Shown piece after piece: positions 16,567 through 28,666 of a stretch of 64,000 bases of DNA (its first letter is position 1; the number at the start of each line of letters is the position of its first letter). The DNA comes from Phytohabitans rumicis. GTDB lineage: Bacteria; Actinomycetota; Actinomycetes; Mycobacteriales; Micromonosporaceae. A program made the position numbers and the translations under genes. The stretch covers positions 2,542,001 through 2,606,000 of the forward strand of contig NZ_BLPG01000001.1 of assembly GCF_011764445.1 (NCBI RefSeq). The letters are read 5' to 3'. The notes under the pieces were generated by a model. The model had not been told where the DNA came from. It saw only the letters and a program-made list of their open reading frames with translations, and made no database searches.

Positions 16567-17792
16567 CAGCCTTCGCCTGCCCGGCGATCTCGTGAGCGGG
16601 CCGCCGCGCCCAGGGCGCTTCGCAGCAGCCGCTGATCCAGCTCCGGGACGGCCCCGAACCGACCCTGGAGGTACGCCTTCTCGAGGTTCAGGGAGCGACG
16701 CACCTTGTCTCCGCCGTACTCGGCCAGCGCGGTTAGCGTCGTGGCACCGTTCGGGCCCTTCTCCGTCAGCCAGACCTCATCCCGGTTGAGGTGGTTGAGG
16801 AGGCTGGTGTCGTGCGTGGTGAAGATCAGCTGCGCGCCGCGAGGATTCGTGTCGGGATCCTGGAAGAGCTCCACGAGCCGTGCCGACAACCGAGGGTGCA
16901 GGCTGGCGTCGATCTCGTCGAACAGCAGCACCTGGCCCGCGCGAAGGGCTTGCAGGATCGGCCCGATGAGCCCGAACCAGGTCCGGGTGCCCTCGGACTC
17001 CTCGTCGAAGCCGAAGGGCACCTGCTGGCCCTCGACCTGGTGCATGAACCGCAGCCCGCGCCCCGTCTCCCCGGCCGAGCCGGCGAACTCGTCCACGACG
17101 AGCACCTCGTCGATGCCCAGGTCCGCGAACCGCAACAGGGCCAGCGCCGGCTCGACCTCGGTGCGGTCGAAGAACAGCCGCCCGGTGGTCAGCAGACCCT
17201 GCGTGTTGTGGCGAAGGCCGAGCACACCGATGCCGGCCAGGGCGCGGGCGAAGCCGCTGACCTCGGGCTCGTCAAGTCTCATGGCGGCCGAGAGAGCGAG
17301 CGTCGTCGGCGTCAGGAGCTCCCGCGTTCCCGACAGCCCGCCCAGACCCCGCCTGAAGCTGATCTCCAAGCCTTCGCGCTCGAAGAGCGAGCGCCGCCGG
17401 CGTTCGGGATAGCCGTAGAGGCCCTCGAACCGGACCTGGGCGTCGTCCACCTCGACCTGGTATTCGTACCTGACTCCGTCGACCACCAATTCCAGCTCGT
17501 ACGTCGACGGGGCGCTGGGCCCGCCGCCGAACTTGAAGGGCTCCCTCGGGATCGTCCGGTCCCACTCCCGCAGCGACCTGCTCACCGCCGCCGAAAGCCA
17601 GGCGATGGCATCCAGCACATTGGATTTTCCGGAAGCGTTGGAGCCATAGATGCCCGCGACGGTGAGGACGCCCTCGTTGAGCCGGTCGAAGGACCGCACC
17701 GCCGGCCGGTCCGCATCGACGGCGATCATCGACAGCTCCACTGGATCCATGATCGAACGGTGGTTGGAGACCTCGAACCGCAGCAGCACCAT
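16566..17792 (-). CDS. AAA ATPase (RloA/AbiLi-like), partner of RloB
   Basis: A 408-aa protein from ATG 17792 (MVLLRFEVSNHRSI). It is an OLD/ABC-class ATPase: the Walker A is GSNASGKSNVLDAI near residue 50, the signature and Walker B region is GQVLLFDEIDASLHPRLSARL near residue 300, and the H-loop is LIFTTHDTSLL. The N-terminal NHRSI and the FxF(D/E) arrangement match the AAA_21/RloA group. It has no Toprim domain of its own; that function would be supplied by the RloB-like protein encoded immediately downstream with a one-base overlap. A role as sensor or switch in abortive infection is inferred. Confidence 0.85.
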   Translation of the reverse strand: MVLLRFEVSNHRSIMDPVELSMIAVDADRPAVRSFDRLNEGVLTVAGIYGSNASGKSNVLDAIAWLSAAVSRSLREWDRTIPREPFKFGGGPSAPSTYELELVVDGVRYEYQVEVDDAQVRFEGLYGYPERRRRSLFEREGLEISFRRGLGGLSGTRELLTPTTLALSAAMRLDEPEVSGFARALAGIGVLGLRHNTQGLLTTGRLFFDRTEVEPALALLRFADLGIDEVLVVDEFAGSAGETGRGLRFMHQVEGQQVPFGFDEESEGTRTWFGLIGPILQALRAGQVLLFDEIDASLHPRLSARLVELFQDPDTNPRGAQLIFTTHDTSLLNHLNRDEVWLTEKGPNGATTLTALAEYGGDKVRRSLNLEKAYLQGRFGAVPELDQRLLRSALGAAARSRDRRAGEG

Positions 17793-17887
17793 TCGCCCAC
17801 TTCCTGCACCACGACCGCACGCCCAGACCACTGTACGTCAAGATCTGACGAAAACAGCGGCCTGAGCGCAGCAAGTCGGCGCATTGG

Positions 17888-20311
<2,424 letters not shown>

Positions 20312-20327
20312 TCATTTATGTCCGTTA

Positions 20328-20341
20328 TGGGAGCGCTCCCA
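20328..20341. promoter_or_regulatory. CebR operator upstream of the GH9 cellulase
   Basis: TGGGAGCGCTCCCA is a perfect palindrome identical to the CebR box of Streptomyces, where cellobiose or cellotriose releases the repressor. It lies 83 nt upstream of the cellulase start, next to a TATATA that could serve as the -10. The rest of the 20246-20583 divergent region shows no gene. Confidence 0.85.
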
Positions 20342-20583
20342 TATATAGACAGCAATGTTCCCACACTGTTTCGCGTTTGTGAAGGGATCGACAGCGGGCA
20401 ACCTCACACCATCGACGCCCATCTCCGAATGGGCCTCGAAAAGCCCTGATCACGAGGCTTAACTACCGCTAAGTAACCCACAAAAGTGCAGGTCAGGCCG
20501 TCTTGGCATACGAGCGTACGGTTGCCGACACCCCGCGTAGCCGCCACCCTCACCCCAACGACAGCCGAGCCGAGGAGGCAGCG

Positions 20584-22119
20584 ATGGGCTTGCGCCTTGC
20601 CCCGGGCACCGCGTGGGAGGACGTACTCACCCGCGCGGTCGCCACAACGCCCGAAGCGTTCACCGGTGGGACCCTGCGAAACCTGGTCGAGGGCGGATGG
20701 CAGCCCGTCGGCACGCCCAGCCCTGTGCGAACTCCGATCGACAACGGCGTACTCGTGAATCTGTCCCGTGTGGACGCGGCGGCCGCGCGTGCGGCGGTGG
20801 CATCGGCGGCGGCCGCGCACCGCGCCTGGGCCGCGACGCCGCTGGCGGAGCGCAAGGCGCGGGTCGTCGCGGCCCTCGACGAGCTGGCCCGCCACCGCGA
20901 CCTGCTCGCCACCCTGCTGGTCTGGGAGATCGGCAAGCCGTGGCGGCTGGCCTGCGCCGACGTGGACCGCGCCCTCGACGGCGTCCGCTGGTACGTCGAC
21001 CAGATCGACCGCCAGCTCGCCGGCCGGCAGCCACTGCCCGGGCCGGTGAGCAACATCGCGAGCTGGAACTACCCGATGAGCGTGCTCGTGCACGCCGAGC
21101 TGGTGCAGCTGCTGGCCGGCAACGCGGTCATCGCCAAGACGCCGTCGCAGGGCGGCGCGGTCTGCCTGACGGTGGCGCACGCCCTGATGCACCGCGCCGG
21201 GCTGCCCGTCACCCTGCTGTCCGGCGGCGGCGAGGAGCTGTCCGAGGTGCTCGTGCGGGCGCCGGAGATCGGCGCGGTGGCGTTCGTCGGCGGGCGCTCC
21301 AACGGCGGCAAGGTCGCCGCCGCGCTGCTCGACACGAACAAGCGCCACATGATCGAGCAGGAGGGCCTCAACGCCTGGGGCATCTGGAACTTCTCCCAAT
21401 GGGACTCGCTCGCCGCCCACCTCAAGAAGGGCTTCGAGTACGCCAAGCAGCGCTGCACCGCGTACCCGCGGTTCGTGGTGCAGCGCGACCTGGTCGACTC
21501 GTTCCTGGACATGTACCTGCCGGTGGTCCGCTCCGTCCGCTTCGGACACCCGCTGGCCGTGGCCGCGGCCGGCGACCCGCTACCCGACCTGGACTTCGGG
21601 CCGCTGATCAGCGCGGCCAAGGCCGACGAGCTGCGCCGCAAGGTCGACGAGGCGGTACGCGGCGGCGCCGTCCCGCTCTACCGCGGGCGGCTGGACGGGG
21701 CGCCGTTCCTGGACGGGCAGGACCGGTCGGCGTACGTCGCGCCCACCGTGCTCCTCGCCCCGCCCGGCCGGTCCCGGCTGATGCACGCCGAGCCGTTCGG
21801 CCCGGTCGACACGATCGTGGTGGTGGACACCGAGGACGAGCTGCTCGCCCAGATGAACGCCTCCAACGGCGCGCTGGTCGCCAGCCTGGCCTGCGACGAC
21901 GGGGACGAGGCCGGCAAGCTGGCGGTGGACCTGCAGGCGTTCAAGGTGGGGATCAACAAGCCACGGTCCCGGGGCGACCGCGAGGAGCCGTTCGGCGGGC
22001 GGGGCGCCTCCTGGAAGGGCGCCTTCGTCGGCGGCGACCTCCTCGTGTCCGCCGTGACCGAGGGTCCCACTCCCCTGTACGGCAACTTCCCCGACTACTC
22101 CTCGTACCCGGCGACCTGA
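20584..22119 (+). CDS. Aldehyde dehydrogenase family protein
   Basis: A 511-aa protein from ATG 20584 with a strong GAGGAGG site. The family features are TPIDNGVLVNLSRVD, AHRAWAATPLAERKARVV, VSNIASWNYPMSVLVHA (cofactor region), a catalytic cysteine in YAKQRCTAYPRFVVQ, FGPLISAAKADELR, MHAEPFGPVDTIVVVD and FGGRGASWKGAFVGGD. The usual glutamate motif LELGGKSP is replaced by MIEQEGLNAWGIW, so the enzyme belongs to a divergent branch and its substrate is unclear. It lies divergently from the cellulase with its own upstream region. Confidence 0.88.
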   Translation: MGLRLAPGTAWEDVLTRAVATTPEAFTGGTLRNLVEGGWQPVGTPSPVRTPIDNGVLVNLSRVDAAAARAAVASAAAAHRAWAATPLAERKARVVAALDELARHRDLLATLLVWEIGKPWRLACADVDRALDGVRWYVDQIDRQLAGRQPLPGPVSNIASWNYPMSVLVHAELVQLLAGNAVIAKTPSQGGAVCLTVAHALMHRAGLPVTLLSGGGEELSEVLVRAPEIGAVAFVGGRSNGGKVAAALLDTNKRHMIEQEGLNAWGIWNFSQWDSLAAHLKKGFEYAKQRCTAYPRFVVQRDLVDSFLDMYLPVVRSVRFGHPLAVAAAGDPLPDLDFGPLISAAKADELRRKVDEAVRGGAVPLYRGRLDGAPFLDGQDRSAYVAPTVLLAPPGRSRLMHAEPFGPVDTIVVVDTEDELLAQMNASNGALVASLACDDGDEAGKLAVDLQAFKVGINKPRSRGDREEPFGGRGASWKGAFVGGDLLVSAVTEGPTPLYGNFPDYSSYPAT

Positions 22120-22150
22120 CCGGCCGGGGTTAGCGCCCGCGCCCCGCGGC

Positions 22151-22252
22151 GATCAAGGACTTCCGCGCCGATCAAGGGCATACGGTCGTGGATCAGAGAT
22201 CAAAGCACGACCGTTCGCCCTTGATCGACGGCAGTGTCCTTGATCGGCGCGG
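22151..22252. repeat. GATCAAGG palindromic intergenic repeat, copy 1
   Basis: A ~100-nt element framed by GATCAAGGACTTCCGCGCCG on the left and its approximate inverse ending CCTTGATCGGCGCGG on the right. An inner pair, GATCAAGGGCATACGG and CGTTCGCCCTTGATCG, flanks an asymmetric centre (GTGGATCAGAGATCAAAGCAC). It can fold as a long cruciform. Four more copies lie at 31781, 38681, 39016 and 54715. Confidence 0.88.
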
Positions 22253-22302
22253 CGCACGAGCGCGCGGCACGGGGCACGGCGCGGCGCACGCGTGGCGGGG
22301 CG

Positions 22303-23349
22303 CTACGTTGCGGGAGCGGTGGTGGTGGCTCGGGCGGCGGCCAGCGGGACGGTCACGCTCAGCATCGTGCCGTCGCGGTCCACCGGGCCGGGGCGGTCCA
22401 GGCGGCGCAGCGTCGCCAGCATGCCAACGTTGTCCGCCTGGGTGTGGGCGACCACGGCCGCGTACCCGGCCCGGCTCGCGTGGGCCACCAGCCGGCGCAG
22501 CAGGGCCGTGCCGACCCCGCGCCGCTGCCACGCGTCCTCGACCAGCAGCGCGATCTCGCCGATCGCGCCCTCCGCCACCAGGTTGCCGACCGCCACCACG
22601 CGGTCGTCTTCGGCGAGCGCCACCAGGGTCACTCCGCGCGCCGGCTCGATCAGGCGGGCGAGCAGGGCGGGCGACGGGCCGGACGTACCGGCGAGGTAGC
22701 GGCGGTGCCGGCTGCGCGGCGTGCACCGCTCGTGCATCGCGCGCACGGCGGCCAGGTCGTCGCGGACCGCGGGGCGTACCCGCACCTCGACGCCGTCCGG
22801 CAGGACCAGCGTGACCTGGTCGGCCGCCTGGCGTACGACGGTGGCGGCCAGGTCGACCAGGGCCTGGGCGCGGGCGTACTCGGCGGGCGTGAAGGCCGGC
22901 GCCGGGCGGCTGATCTCGTACGTGCCGCCGGTCGGGTCGACCAACCGCATCTGGCCACGGTTCGCGCCGTACCGGTCGTCGCCGGGCCTGGGCCGCCAGA
23001 TGACCGCCTCGGCGCCGAGCAGCGCGGACAGCACGTCGCCCAGCGAGTGCGGGTCACGGACCAGCCGGCTGGCCAGGGACAGCGTCTTCGTCGGCCAATC
23101 GGCCAGCTCGCGGGCCTCGGTGCGGCTCACCCAGGGGTCACGGCCGCGGCCCTTCTCCACCGCGGCGATCAGGTCGGCCTCGGTCATCGCGTCCGGCGCG
23201 TCCACCAGGAAGTCATCGACGGCCCCCGCCGTCGTCGTGTGCACCTGCACCGCCAGGATGTTGACCGACTTCAGTGCCAGGCTCGCCGTCAGCACGGCCA
23301 GGTAGCCCGGCCGGTCGTCCACGGTCGCCCTGATCCGCCACAGTCCCAT
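22303..23349 (-). CDS. GNAT acetyltransferase with N-terminal ACT domain
   Basis: A 348-aa protein after a strong GGAGGT site. Residues 1-75 form an ACT-type regulatory domain (WRIRATVDDRPGYLAVLTAS, LKSVNILAVQVHTTTAGAVDDF). Residues ~185-335 form a GNAT domain (VRPAVRDDLAAVRAMHERC, EIALLVEDAWQRRGVGTALL, with the acetyl-CoA loop RRGVGT). ACT domains usually bind amino acids, so the acetyltransferase may be under amino-acid control, as in actinobacterial PatA-like lysine acetyltransferases. It is ten bases downstream of another ACT protein in a two-gene operon. The substrate is unknown. Confidence 0.88.
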   Translation of the reverse strand: MGLWRIRATVDDRPGYLAVLTASLALKSVNILAVQVHTTTAGAVDDFLVDAPDAMTEADLIAAVEKGRGRDPWVSRTEARELADWPTKTLSLASRLVRDPHSLGDVLSALLGAEAVIWRPRPGDDRYGANRGQMRLVDPTGGTYEISRPAPAFTPAEYARAQALVDLAATVVRQAADQVTLVLPDGVEVRVRPAVRDDLAAVRAMHERCTPRSRHRRYLAGTSGPSPALLARLIEPARGVTLVALAEDDRVVAVGNLVAEGAIGEIALLVEDAWQRRGVGTALLRRLVAHASRAGYAAVVAHTQADNVGMLATLRRLDRPGPVDRDGTMLSVTVPLAAARATTTAPAT

Positions 23350-23359
23350 GAGGACCTCC

Positions 23360-24106
23360 TTACCCGGTGGTTGCCGCCGGTGACGCCGTGACCAGGTCGA
23401 GCCGATCGCCGAGGATCACCGCGGCGGCGCGTACGAGCTGCGCGACCCGGTCGACCTCGGTCACGTGGAACGCGGCCGCCGGCAGGTCCTCGACCTCGCC
23501 GCGGGCCACCATCAGCACCAGGCCGGCGCGGCCGAACGGCGCCACCGCGTACCGGGTGCGGTCCGGCCCGGTCAGCGACCGTGCCCGCAGCGGGGTCACC
23601 TCGGGCAGCAGCAGCGGCGCCGGGGCACGCCAGCTCGCGTACGCCACCGCGGGCTCACCGCCACCGGCCACGAGCGGGTCGTCGCTCGCCAGCGCACGCG
23701 GGGCGGTCCCGCTCCGTGCGGCCCAGTCAGCGGGTACGACGGCAGCGGCGGCCCAGTCGGCGGCGAGCAGCCCGGGGACGGCGTCCACGAGCGTGGCGAG
23801 CCCGTCGGCCGGGTTGGCGGCGACCTGGGCGAGCAGCTCCGCGTCGTGCCCACTGGTCACCGGGGCGCCGATGGCCCGCCAGATACCGTCGACCTGCACA
23901 CCCGGGATCGCGGCGAGGCCGGCCCGCAGGCGGTCGATGCGCGACGCGCCCGGCCACACCACGGTGAAGTCGTCAACGGCCCGGCCACCCAGCCGTTCCA
24001 GGACGACGACCTGGACGATGTCCGCTCCGGCGACGCCGAGCGTGCGCGCCACCTGCCCCAACGCACCAGGCCGGTCCGGCAGGGTCACCCGAACCCGCAA
24101 CAACAT
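23360..24106 (-). CDS. ACT domain-containing protein
   Basis: A 248-aa protein from ATG 24106 after GGGAGGC. The N-terminal ACT domain reads MLLRVRVTLPDRPGALGQVA, TLGVAGADIVQVVVLER, DDFTVVWPGAS. The remaining ~165 residues (AVPGLLAADWAAAAVVP, LTGPDRTRYAVAPFGRAGLV) are conserved among actinomycetes but have no assigned function; they resemble a degenerate GAF-like sensor. It is co-transcribed with the ACT-GNAT gene, suggesting the pair senses an amino acid and adjusts protein or metabolite acetylation. This coupling is inference from the operon. Confidence 0.8.
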   Translation of the reverse strand: MLLRVRVTLPDRPGALGQVARTLGVAGADIVQVVVLERLGGRAVDDFTVVWPGASRIDRLRAGLAAIPGVQVDGIWRAIGAPVTSGHDAELLAQVAANPADGLATLVDAVPGLLAADWAAAAVVPADWAARSGTAPRALASDDPLVAGGGEPAVAYASWRAPAPLLLPEVTPLRARSLTGPDRTRYAVAPFGRAGLVLMVARGEVEDLPAAAFHVTEVDRVAQLVRAAAVILGDRLDLVTASPAATTG

Positions 24107-24217
24107 GGCAAGCCTCCCGTCGGTGGGCCGGCGTCCAGCGCCGGTGTCCCCTACCAGGGTGCCTGATGACCATTTCGTCCCTGTTGCATAGCCATGTCTC
24201 GGCGCGTTCACCAGCCG

Positions 24218-25264
24218 TTAAGCGGAGGCGCGTTGCACCATGTGGGTGTTGAGGAGCACGAATGGCTCTTCTAGCTCATCGCGCCGAATGAGCGACATGA
24301 GCAGGTGTGCCATGTGCTGACCCATCTCCTCGACCGGCTGGTAGACCGTGGTCAGCGGCGGGTCGGCCTGGCGGGCGATCTCGGCGTCCTCGAAGCCCAC
24401 GACGGCGACGTCGTCTGGGACCCTTCGGCCGGACTCGCGCAGCGCCCGCAGCGCGCCGCTCGCCATGAGGTCGGACGCCACGAACACCGCGTCGAGGTCG
24501 GGGGTGTGCTCCAGCAGCCGGCGCATCGCCGCCGTGCCGCTGGCCTCGCTGAAGTCGCCGTACGCGATGAGGTCCTCGCTCACCTGGCCGCCGTGGTCGC
24601 GGATGGCCTGCTCGTAGCCGGCCAGCCGGGTCATGCCCACGCCCATGTCCTGCGGGCCGGCGATGGTCGCGACCCGGGTGCGCCCCCGGTTGATCAGGAA
24701 CTCGACGGCCTGCCGCGCGCCGCCGGCGTTGTCCACGTCGACGAAGTTGGCCGCCTGCGCCCCGGGCTGCAGCATCCGCGCCGGGCGGCCGCCGAGCACG
24801 GTGGGCAGGCCGCGCTGCTCCAGCAGCGTCGGCAGCGGGTCCGCGTCATGCAGCGACAGCAGGAGTACGCCGTCGACGTGCTGCGTGGTGAGGTGGTGCT
24901 CGACCTTGTCCCGCTCGGCGGGGGACTGGGCGAGCGCCAGCCACAGCTGCATCGGCGTGTCGAGCAGGCCGGCGTGGATGCCGCGGACGATGCCGGCGAA
25001 GAACGGCTCGCCGAACAGCCGCTCCCCCGACTCGGAGATGACCAGCGCCACCGAATCAGTACGCTGAGTAACCAACGCCCGCGCCGCCCGGTTCGGGACG
25101 TATCCGAGTTCCTCGATCGCCTGTAGGACGGCGGCGCGGGCCTCCGGGCTGACCTGCGGAGAGCTGTTGACCACGCGGGACACCGTGCCCCGGCCAACAC
25201 CGGCGCGGGCCGCGACCGCGTCCAGAGTGGGACGGCCGAGCGACCGGGTCCGCTGCGTAGTCAT
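24218..25264 (-). CDS. cebR: LacI family repressor CebR
   Basis: A 348-aa LacI-type regulator from ATG 25264. The HTH is RPTLDAVAARAGVGRGTVSRVVN, followed by a LacI hinge (YVPNRAARALVTQRTDSVAL) and a periplasmic-binding-like sensor (VDGVLLLSLHDADPLPTLLE, NFVDVDNAGGARQAVEFLI, VAVVGFEDAEIARQADPPLT). Its place 29 bp downstream of bglC in a cebEFG-bglC locus, and three CebR-type boxes nearby, identify it as CebR, which represses cellulose and cellobiose genes until cellobiose or a related oligosaccharide binds. Confidence 0.92.
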   Translation of the reverse strand: MTTQRTRSLGRPTLDAVAARAGVGRGTVSRVVNSSPQVSPEARAAVLQAIEELGYVPNRAARALVTQRTDSVALVISESGERLFGEPFFAGIVRGIHAGLLDTPMQLWLALAQSPAERDKVEHHLTTQHVDGVLLLSLHDADPLPTLLEQRGLPTVLGGRPARMLQPGAQAANFVDVDNAGGARQAVEFLINRGRTRVATIAGPQDMGVGMTRLAGYEQAIRDHGGQVSEDLIAYGDFSEASGTAAMRRLLEHTPDLDAVFVASDLMASGALRALRESGRRVPDDVAVVGFEDAEIARQADPPLTTVYQPVEEMGQHMAHLLMSLIRRDELEEPFVLLNTHMVQRASA

Positions 25265-25293
25265 CGGCTGCTCCTCATGTCGGCTGACCTTGC

Positions 25294-26721
25294 CTATTGT
25301 GCGCGTTGCGGCCGTTCTTGGCCGCTGCGGCCCAGCCCGTTCTGTCGAATCACCCCGGCATACCACTTCGCGCTCGACTTGGGGATCCGAAGCTGGCTCT
25401 CGTAGTCGACGTAGACCATGCCGAAGCGCTTCGAATAACCCCACGCCCATTCGAAATTATCCATGAGCGACCACGCGAAGTAACCGCGTAGCGGGACACC
25501 GGCCGAAATGGCCTCGTGGCATGCCCGCAGGTGGGAGTCGAAGTAGGCCAGCCGGTCGGGGTCGTCCACCTCCCCGTCGACCACCGTGTCGACGAACGCC
25601 GAGCCGTTCTCGGTCACATAGAGCGGCAGCGCCGGGTATTCGCGGTGGACCCGCTCCAGCACCTCCACCAGGCCCGGGGCGTCGATCTCCCAGTTCATGT
25701 CGGTCACCGGGGCGCCACGGGTGACGAAGCGCACGCCCTCGCTGCCGGGCCAGTTCGACGGGGCCCGCCAGTAGGACTCCGGCGCGCCGCCGTCCGGGGC
25801 GGCCACGACGTACCGGCTGTAGTAGTTGATCCCCAGCACGGACAGCGGCGTGGAGATCACCGCCAGGTCGCCGTCCCGGACGTGCCCGAAGTCGCTGACC
25901 TCGGCGAGGTCCCGCAGCACGTCGGCCGGGTACTGCCCGCGCAGGACCGGGTCGAGGAAGAACCGGTTGGCGAGCCCGTCGATGCGCCGGGCGGCGTCGG
26001 CGTCGCCGGGCGAGTCGGTCTGCGGCGAGATCGCGTACAGGTTGAGCGTGATGCCGAGCTGGTCGTCCGGGCGGGCCGCGCGCATGGCCTGCACCGCCAG
26101 CCCGTGGCCGAGCATCAGGTGGTGCGCCGCACGCAGCGCGTCGGCGCCGTCGCTGCGACCCGGGGCGTGCGCGCCCGAGCCGTACCCCAGGAAGGCCGAG
26201 CACCACGGCTCGTTGAGCGTGGTCCAGTACCGCACCCGGTCACCCAGTGCGCCGTGCGCCAGCTCGGCGTACTCGGCGAACCGGCCGGCGGTGTCGCGCA
26301 CCGGCCAGCCACCGGCGTCCTCCAGTGCCTGCGGCAGGTCCCAGTGGTAGAGCGTCACCCACGGCTCGATGCCGTGCTCGAGCAGGTCGTCGACCAGCCG
26401 CCGGTAGAAGTCGAGGCCCTCGGAGTTGAGGCGGCCCGACCCGTCCGGCTGGATCCGCGGCCAGGCCAGCGAGAAGCGGTACGACTTGAGGCCCAGCTCG
26501 GCCATCAACTTCACGTCGTCGGGCGCCCGGTGGTAGTGGTCGCACGCGACGTCCCCGGTGTGCCCTCCCGTGACCTTCCCCGGCGTACGGCTGAACGTGT
26601 CCCAGATCGACGGCGTCCGGCCGCCTTCGGTGGCGCCGCCCTCGATCTGGTAGGCGGCGGTAGCCGCGCCCCAGAGGAAGTCCGGCGGGAAGGCCACACC
26701 ATGGCCGTTGGGGCTGATCAC
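25294..26721 (-). CDS. bglC: GH1 beta-glucosidase BglC
   Basis: A 475-aa intracellular glycosidase that cleaves imported cellobiose to glucose. It starts [20 protein letters not shown] and shows the GH1 acid/base motif TLNEPWC near residue 165 and the nucleophile motif YVTENGSAF near residue 369, plus [18 protein letters not shown] near the end. There is no signal peptide. The start overlaps the cebG stop by four bases, so it is the last gene of the transporter operon and shares its control by CebR. Confidence 0.95.
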   Translation of the reverse strand: MISPNGHGVAFPPDFLWGAATAAYQIEGGATEGGRTPSIWDTFSRTPGKVTGGHTGDVACDHYHRAPDDVKLMAELGLKSYRFSLAWPRIQPDGSGRLNSEGLDFYRRLVDDLLEHGIEPWVTLYHWDLPQALEDAGGWPVRDTAGRFAEYAELAHGALGDRVRYWTTLNEPWCSAFLGYGSGAHAPGRSDGADALRAAHHLMLGHGLAVQAMRAARPDDQLGITLNLYAISPQTDSPGDADAARRIDGLANRFFLDPVLRGQYPADVLRDLAEVSDFGHVRDGDLAVISTPLSVLGINYYSRYVVAAPDGGAPESYWRAPSNWPGSEGVRFVTRGAPVTDMNWEIDAPGLVEVLERVHREYPALPLYVTENGSAFVDTVVDGEVDDPDRLAYFDSHLRACHEAISAGVPLRGYFAWSLMDNFEWAWGYSKRFGMVYVDYESQLRIPKSSAKWYAGVIRQNGLGRSGQERPQRAQ

Positions 26722-27569
26722 GCTTTAACTGCACCTTCCATGATGCCGCCGATGATCTGGCGGCCGAACAGGATGAATACCACGATCAGTGGCACCGTGC
26801 CGACCGCCGTCGCCGCGAACACCATCGAGTAGTCGGTGTAGTACGCGTAGGAGAGCGTCGCGAGCGACACCTGCAGCGTCGGGTTCTCCGAACTCAGGAT
26901 CGCGAACGGCCAGACGAATTCGTTCCAGGTCTGCATGAACGTGAGCAGGCCCAGCACCGCGGCGGCCGGCCGCAGGGCGGGGAGCACGACGTTCCAGTAG
27001 ACGCGCCAGGTGGAGCAGCCGTCGATGCGGGCGGCCTCGATCAGCTCGTCGGAGACCGCGGAGCTGGCGTACTGGCGCATCATGAACACGCCGAACGCGC
27101 TGGTCATGAACGGCACGGTGACAGCGAGCAGGGAGTCGTACCAGCCGAAGTCCTGCATCAGGCTCCACAGCGGGATGATGCCGAGTTGGGTGGGCACCAT
27201 CATCGTGCCGACGACGAACAGCAGCAGCGCGTTGCGGCCGCGGAAGCGCAGCTTGGCGAACGCGAACCCGGCCAGCGAGCCGGTCAGCACCACCGACACG
27301 GTCACCACGCTGGAGACCAGGATCGAGTTGATGACGCCCTGGAGCAGGTTGGCTGTCTCGTTGTCCAGCGCCCGGCCCAGGTTGTGGCCGAACGCGCCGG
27401 CCGGGGTGAACGGCGGCGGCGTGTCGTTGATCGCGTCGTTGCTGCGGGTCGCGATCACGAACATGTAGTAGAGCGGGTACAGCGAGCTCAGCACCGCGAG
27501 GATGAGCGCGATGTAGGTGAGCGGGCTGGTACGCCACAGCCGCCTCGATCCCGCCGAGATGGTGGTCAT
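26718..27569 (-). CDS. cebG: Cellobiose ABC transporter permease CebG
   Basis: A 283-aa inner-membrane permease of the MalG type with six predicted helices ([20 protein letters not shown] first) and the EAA loop [20 protein letters not shown] that contacts the ATPase. It pairs with CebF; the energising ATPase MsiK is not encoded here and is normally elsewhere in actinomycete genomes. The gene is coupled to bglC by a four-base overlap. Confidence 0.92.
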   Translation of the reverse strand: MTTISAGSRRLWRTSPLTYIALILAVLSSLYPLYYMFVIATRSNDAINDTPPPFTPAGAFGHNLGRALDNETANLLQGVINSILVSSVVTVSVVLTGSLAGFAFAKLRFRGRNALLLFVVGTMMVPTQLGIIPLWSLMQDFGWYDSLLAVTVPFMTSAFGVFMMRQYASSAVSDELIEAARIDGCSTWRVYWNVVLPALRPAAAVLGLLTFMQTWNEFVWPFAILSSENPTLQVSLATLSYAYYTDYSMVFAATAVGTVPLIVVFILFGRQIIGGIMEGAVKA

Positions 27570-27579
27570 CGCAGTCTCC

Positions 27580-28551
27580 TCACTTGACCGAACGGCGGGT
27601 GATCAGGAAGTTGAGCACCGACACGATCACGATCATCAGGAAGAGCGCCCAGGCCACGGCGGCGCCGTAGCCGGCCGTACTCAGGTTGTGGATGCTCTTC
27701 TCGAACATGTACATCTGCACGGTCTGGAACTCGCGCTGGGTGCCGCCGAGGATGTTGCCGTTGTTGAAGATCAGCGGCTCGACGAAGAGCTGCAGCCCGC
27801 CGATCGTCGACAAGATCACGACGAAGATGAACGTCGGCCGCAGCATCGGCAGCGTGACGGTCCAGAACTGCCGCCATGGCCCGGCGCCGTCGATCGCGGC
27901 CGCCTCGTACAGGTCGCGCGGGATCGCCTGCATGCCGGCCAGCAGGATCAGCGTGTTGTAGCCGGTCCAGCGCCAGTCGACCATCACCGAGATGGCCGTC
28001 CACGACGACCACCGCTCCTGACGCCAGTCGATCGGGCTGATGCCGACGAGGTCGAGCCCCCAGTTGATGACGCCGAAGTCGCGCTGGAAGAGCATGCCGA
28101 AGACGATCGCCACGGCCGCGACCGAGACGACGTTCGGCACGAAGATCGCCATCCGGAAGAAGGTCCGCATCCGCAGCAGCGGCCGGTTGAGCAGGTTGGC
28201 CAGGAAGAGCGCCAGCAGCAGCTGCGGGATGGTGGCCAGGAAGAACATGCCGAACGTGTTGCGGACGGCGTTCCAGAAGTACTCGTCCTTGATCAGGGCC
28301 GTGTAGTTGTCCAGCCCGATGAACGTGTGCGCGCCGACCAGGTCCCAGTCGTGCAGCGACATCCACAGCGTCCACACCATCGGGTAAAACCCGAAGATCG
28401 CGAAGAGCACGAAGAAGGGGGCGATGTAGAGGTACGGCGAGTACTTGAGGTCGATGCGGGCCAGCCGGGTCGAGAACCGGTGGCGCTTGGGCTGGGCATG
28501 TCTGTGGGGTGCGCCGCGGGAGGGCGGTGCCTGGGTGGCCGACAGGCTCAT
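27580..28551 (-). CDS. cebF: Cellobiose ABC transporter permease CebF
   Basis: A 323-aa MalF-type permease. ATG 28551 with GAAGGA upstream is preferred over the ATG at 28602. After a basic proline-rich N-terminus the first helix is YLYIAPFFVLFAIFGFYPMV, and the EAA loop is YEAAAIDGAGPWRQFWTVTL. Ten bases separate it from cebG. It forms the translocation channel with CebG for cello-oligosaccharides delivered by CebE. Confidence 0.92.
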   Translation of the reverse strand: MSLSATQAPPSRGAPHRHAQPKRHRFSTRLARIDLKYSPYLYIAPFFVLFAIFGFYPMVWTLWMSLHDWDLVGAHTFIGLDNYTALIKDEYFWNAVRNTFGMFFLATIPQLLLALFLANLLNRPLLRMRTFFRMAIFVPNVVSVAAVAIVFGMLFQRDFGVINWGLDLVGISPIDWRQERWSSWTAISVMVDWRWTGYNTLILLAGMQAIPRDLYEAAAIDGAGPWRQFWTVTLPMLRPTFIFVVILSTIGGLQLFVEPLIFNNGNILGGTQREFQTVQMYMFEKSIHNLSTAGYGAAVAWALFLMIVIVSVLNFLITRRSVK

Positions 28552-28666
28552 GGGGATGTCCTTCCCGGGTGCGGCCGGCGTGAGGGGAGGGTGGGTGGGC
28601 ACGGGGCTCGGTGGCGCCCGGGCAGTGCCCGGACGCCACCGAGGCCGTCATTGGCGCTGATGGGTG

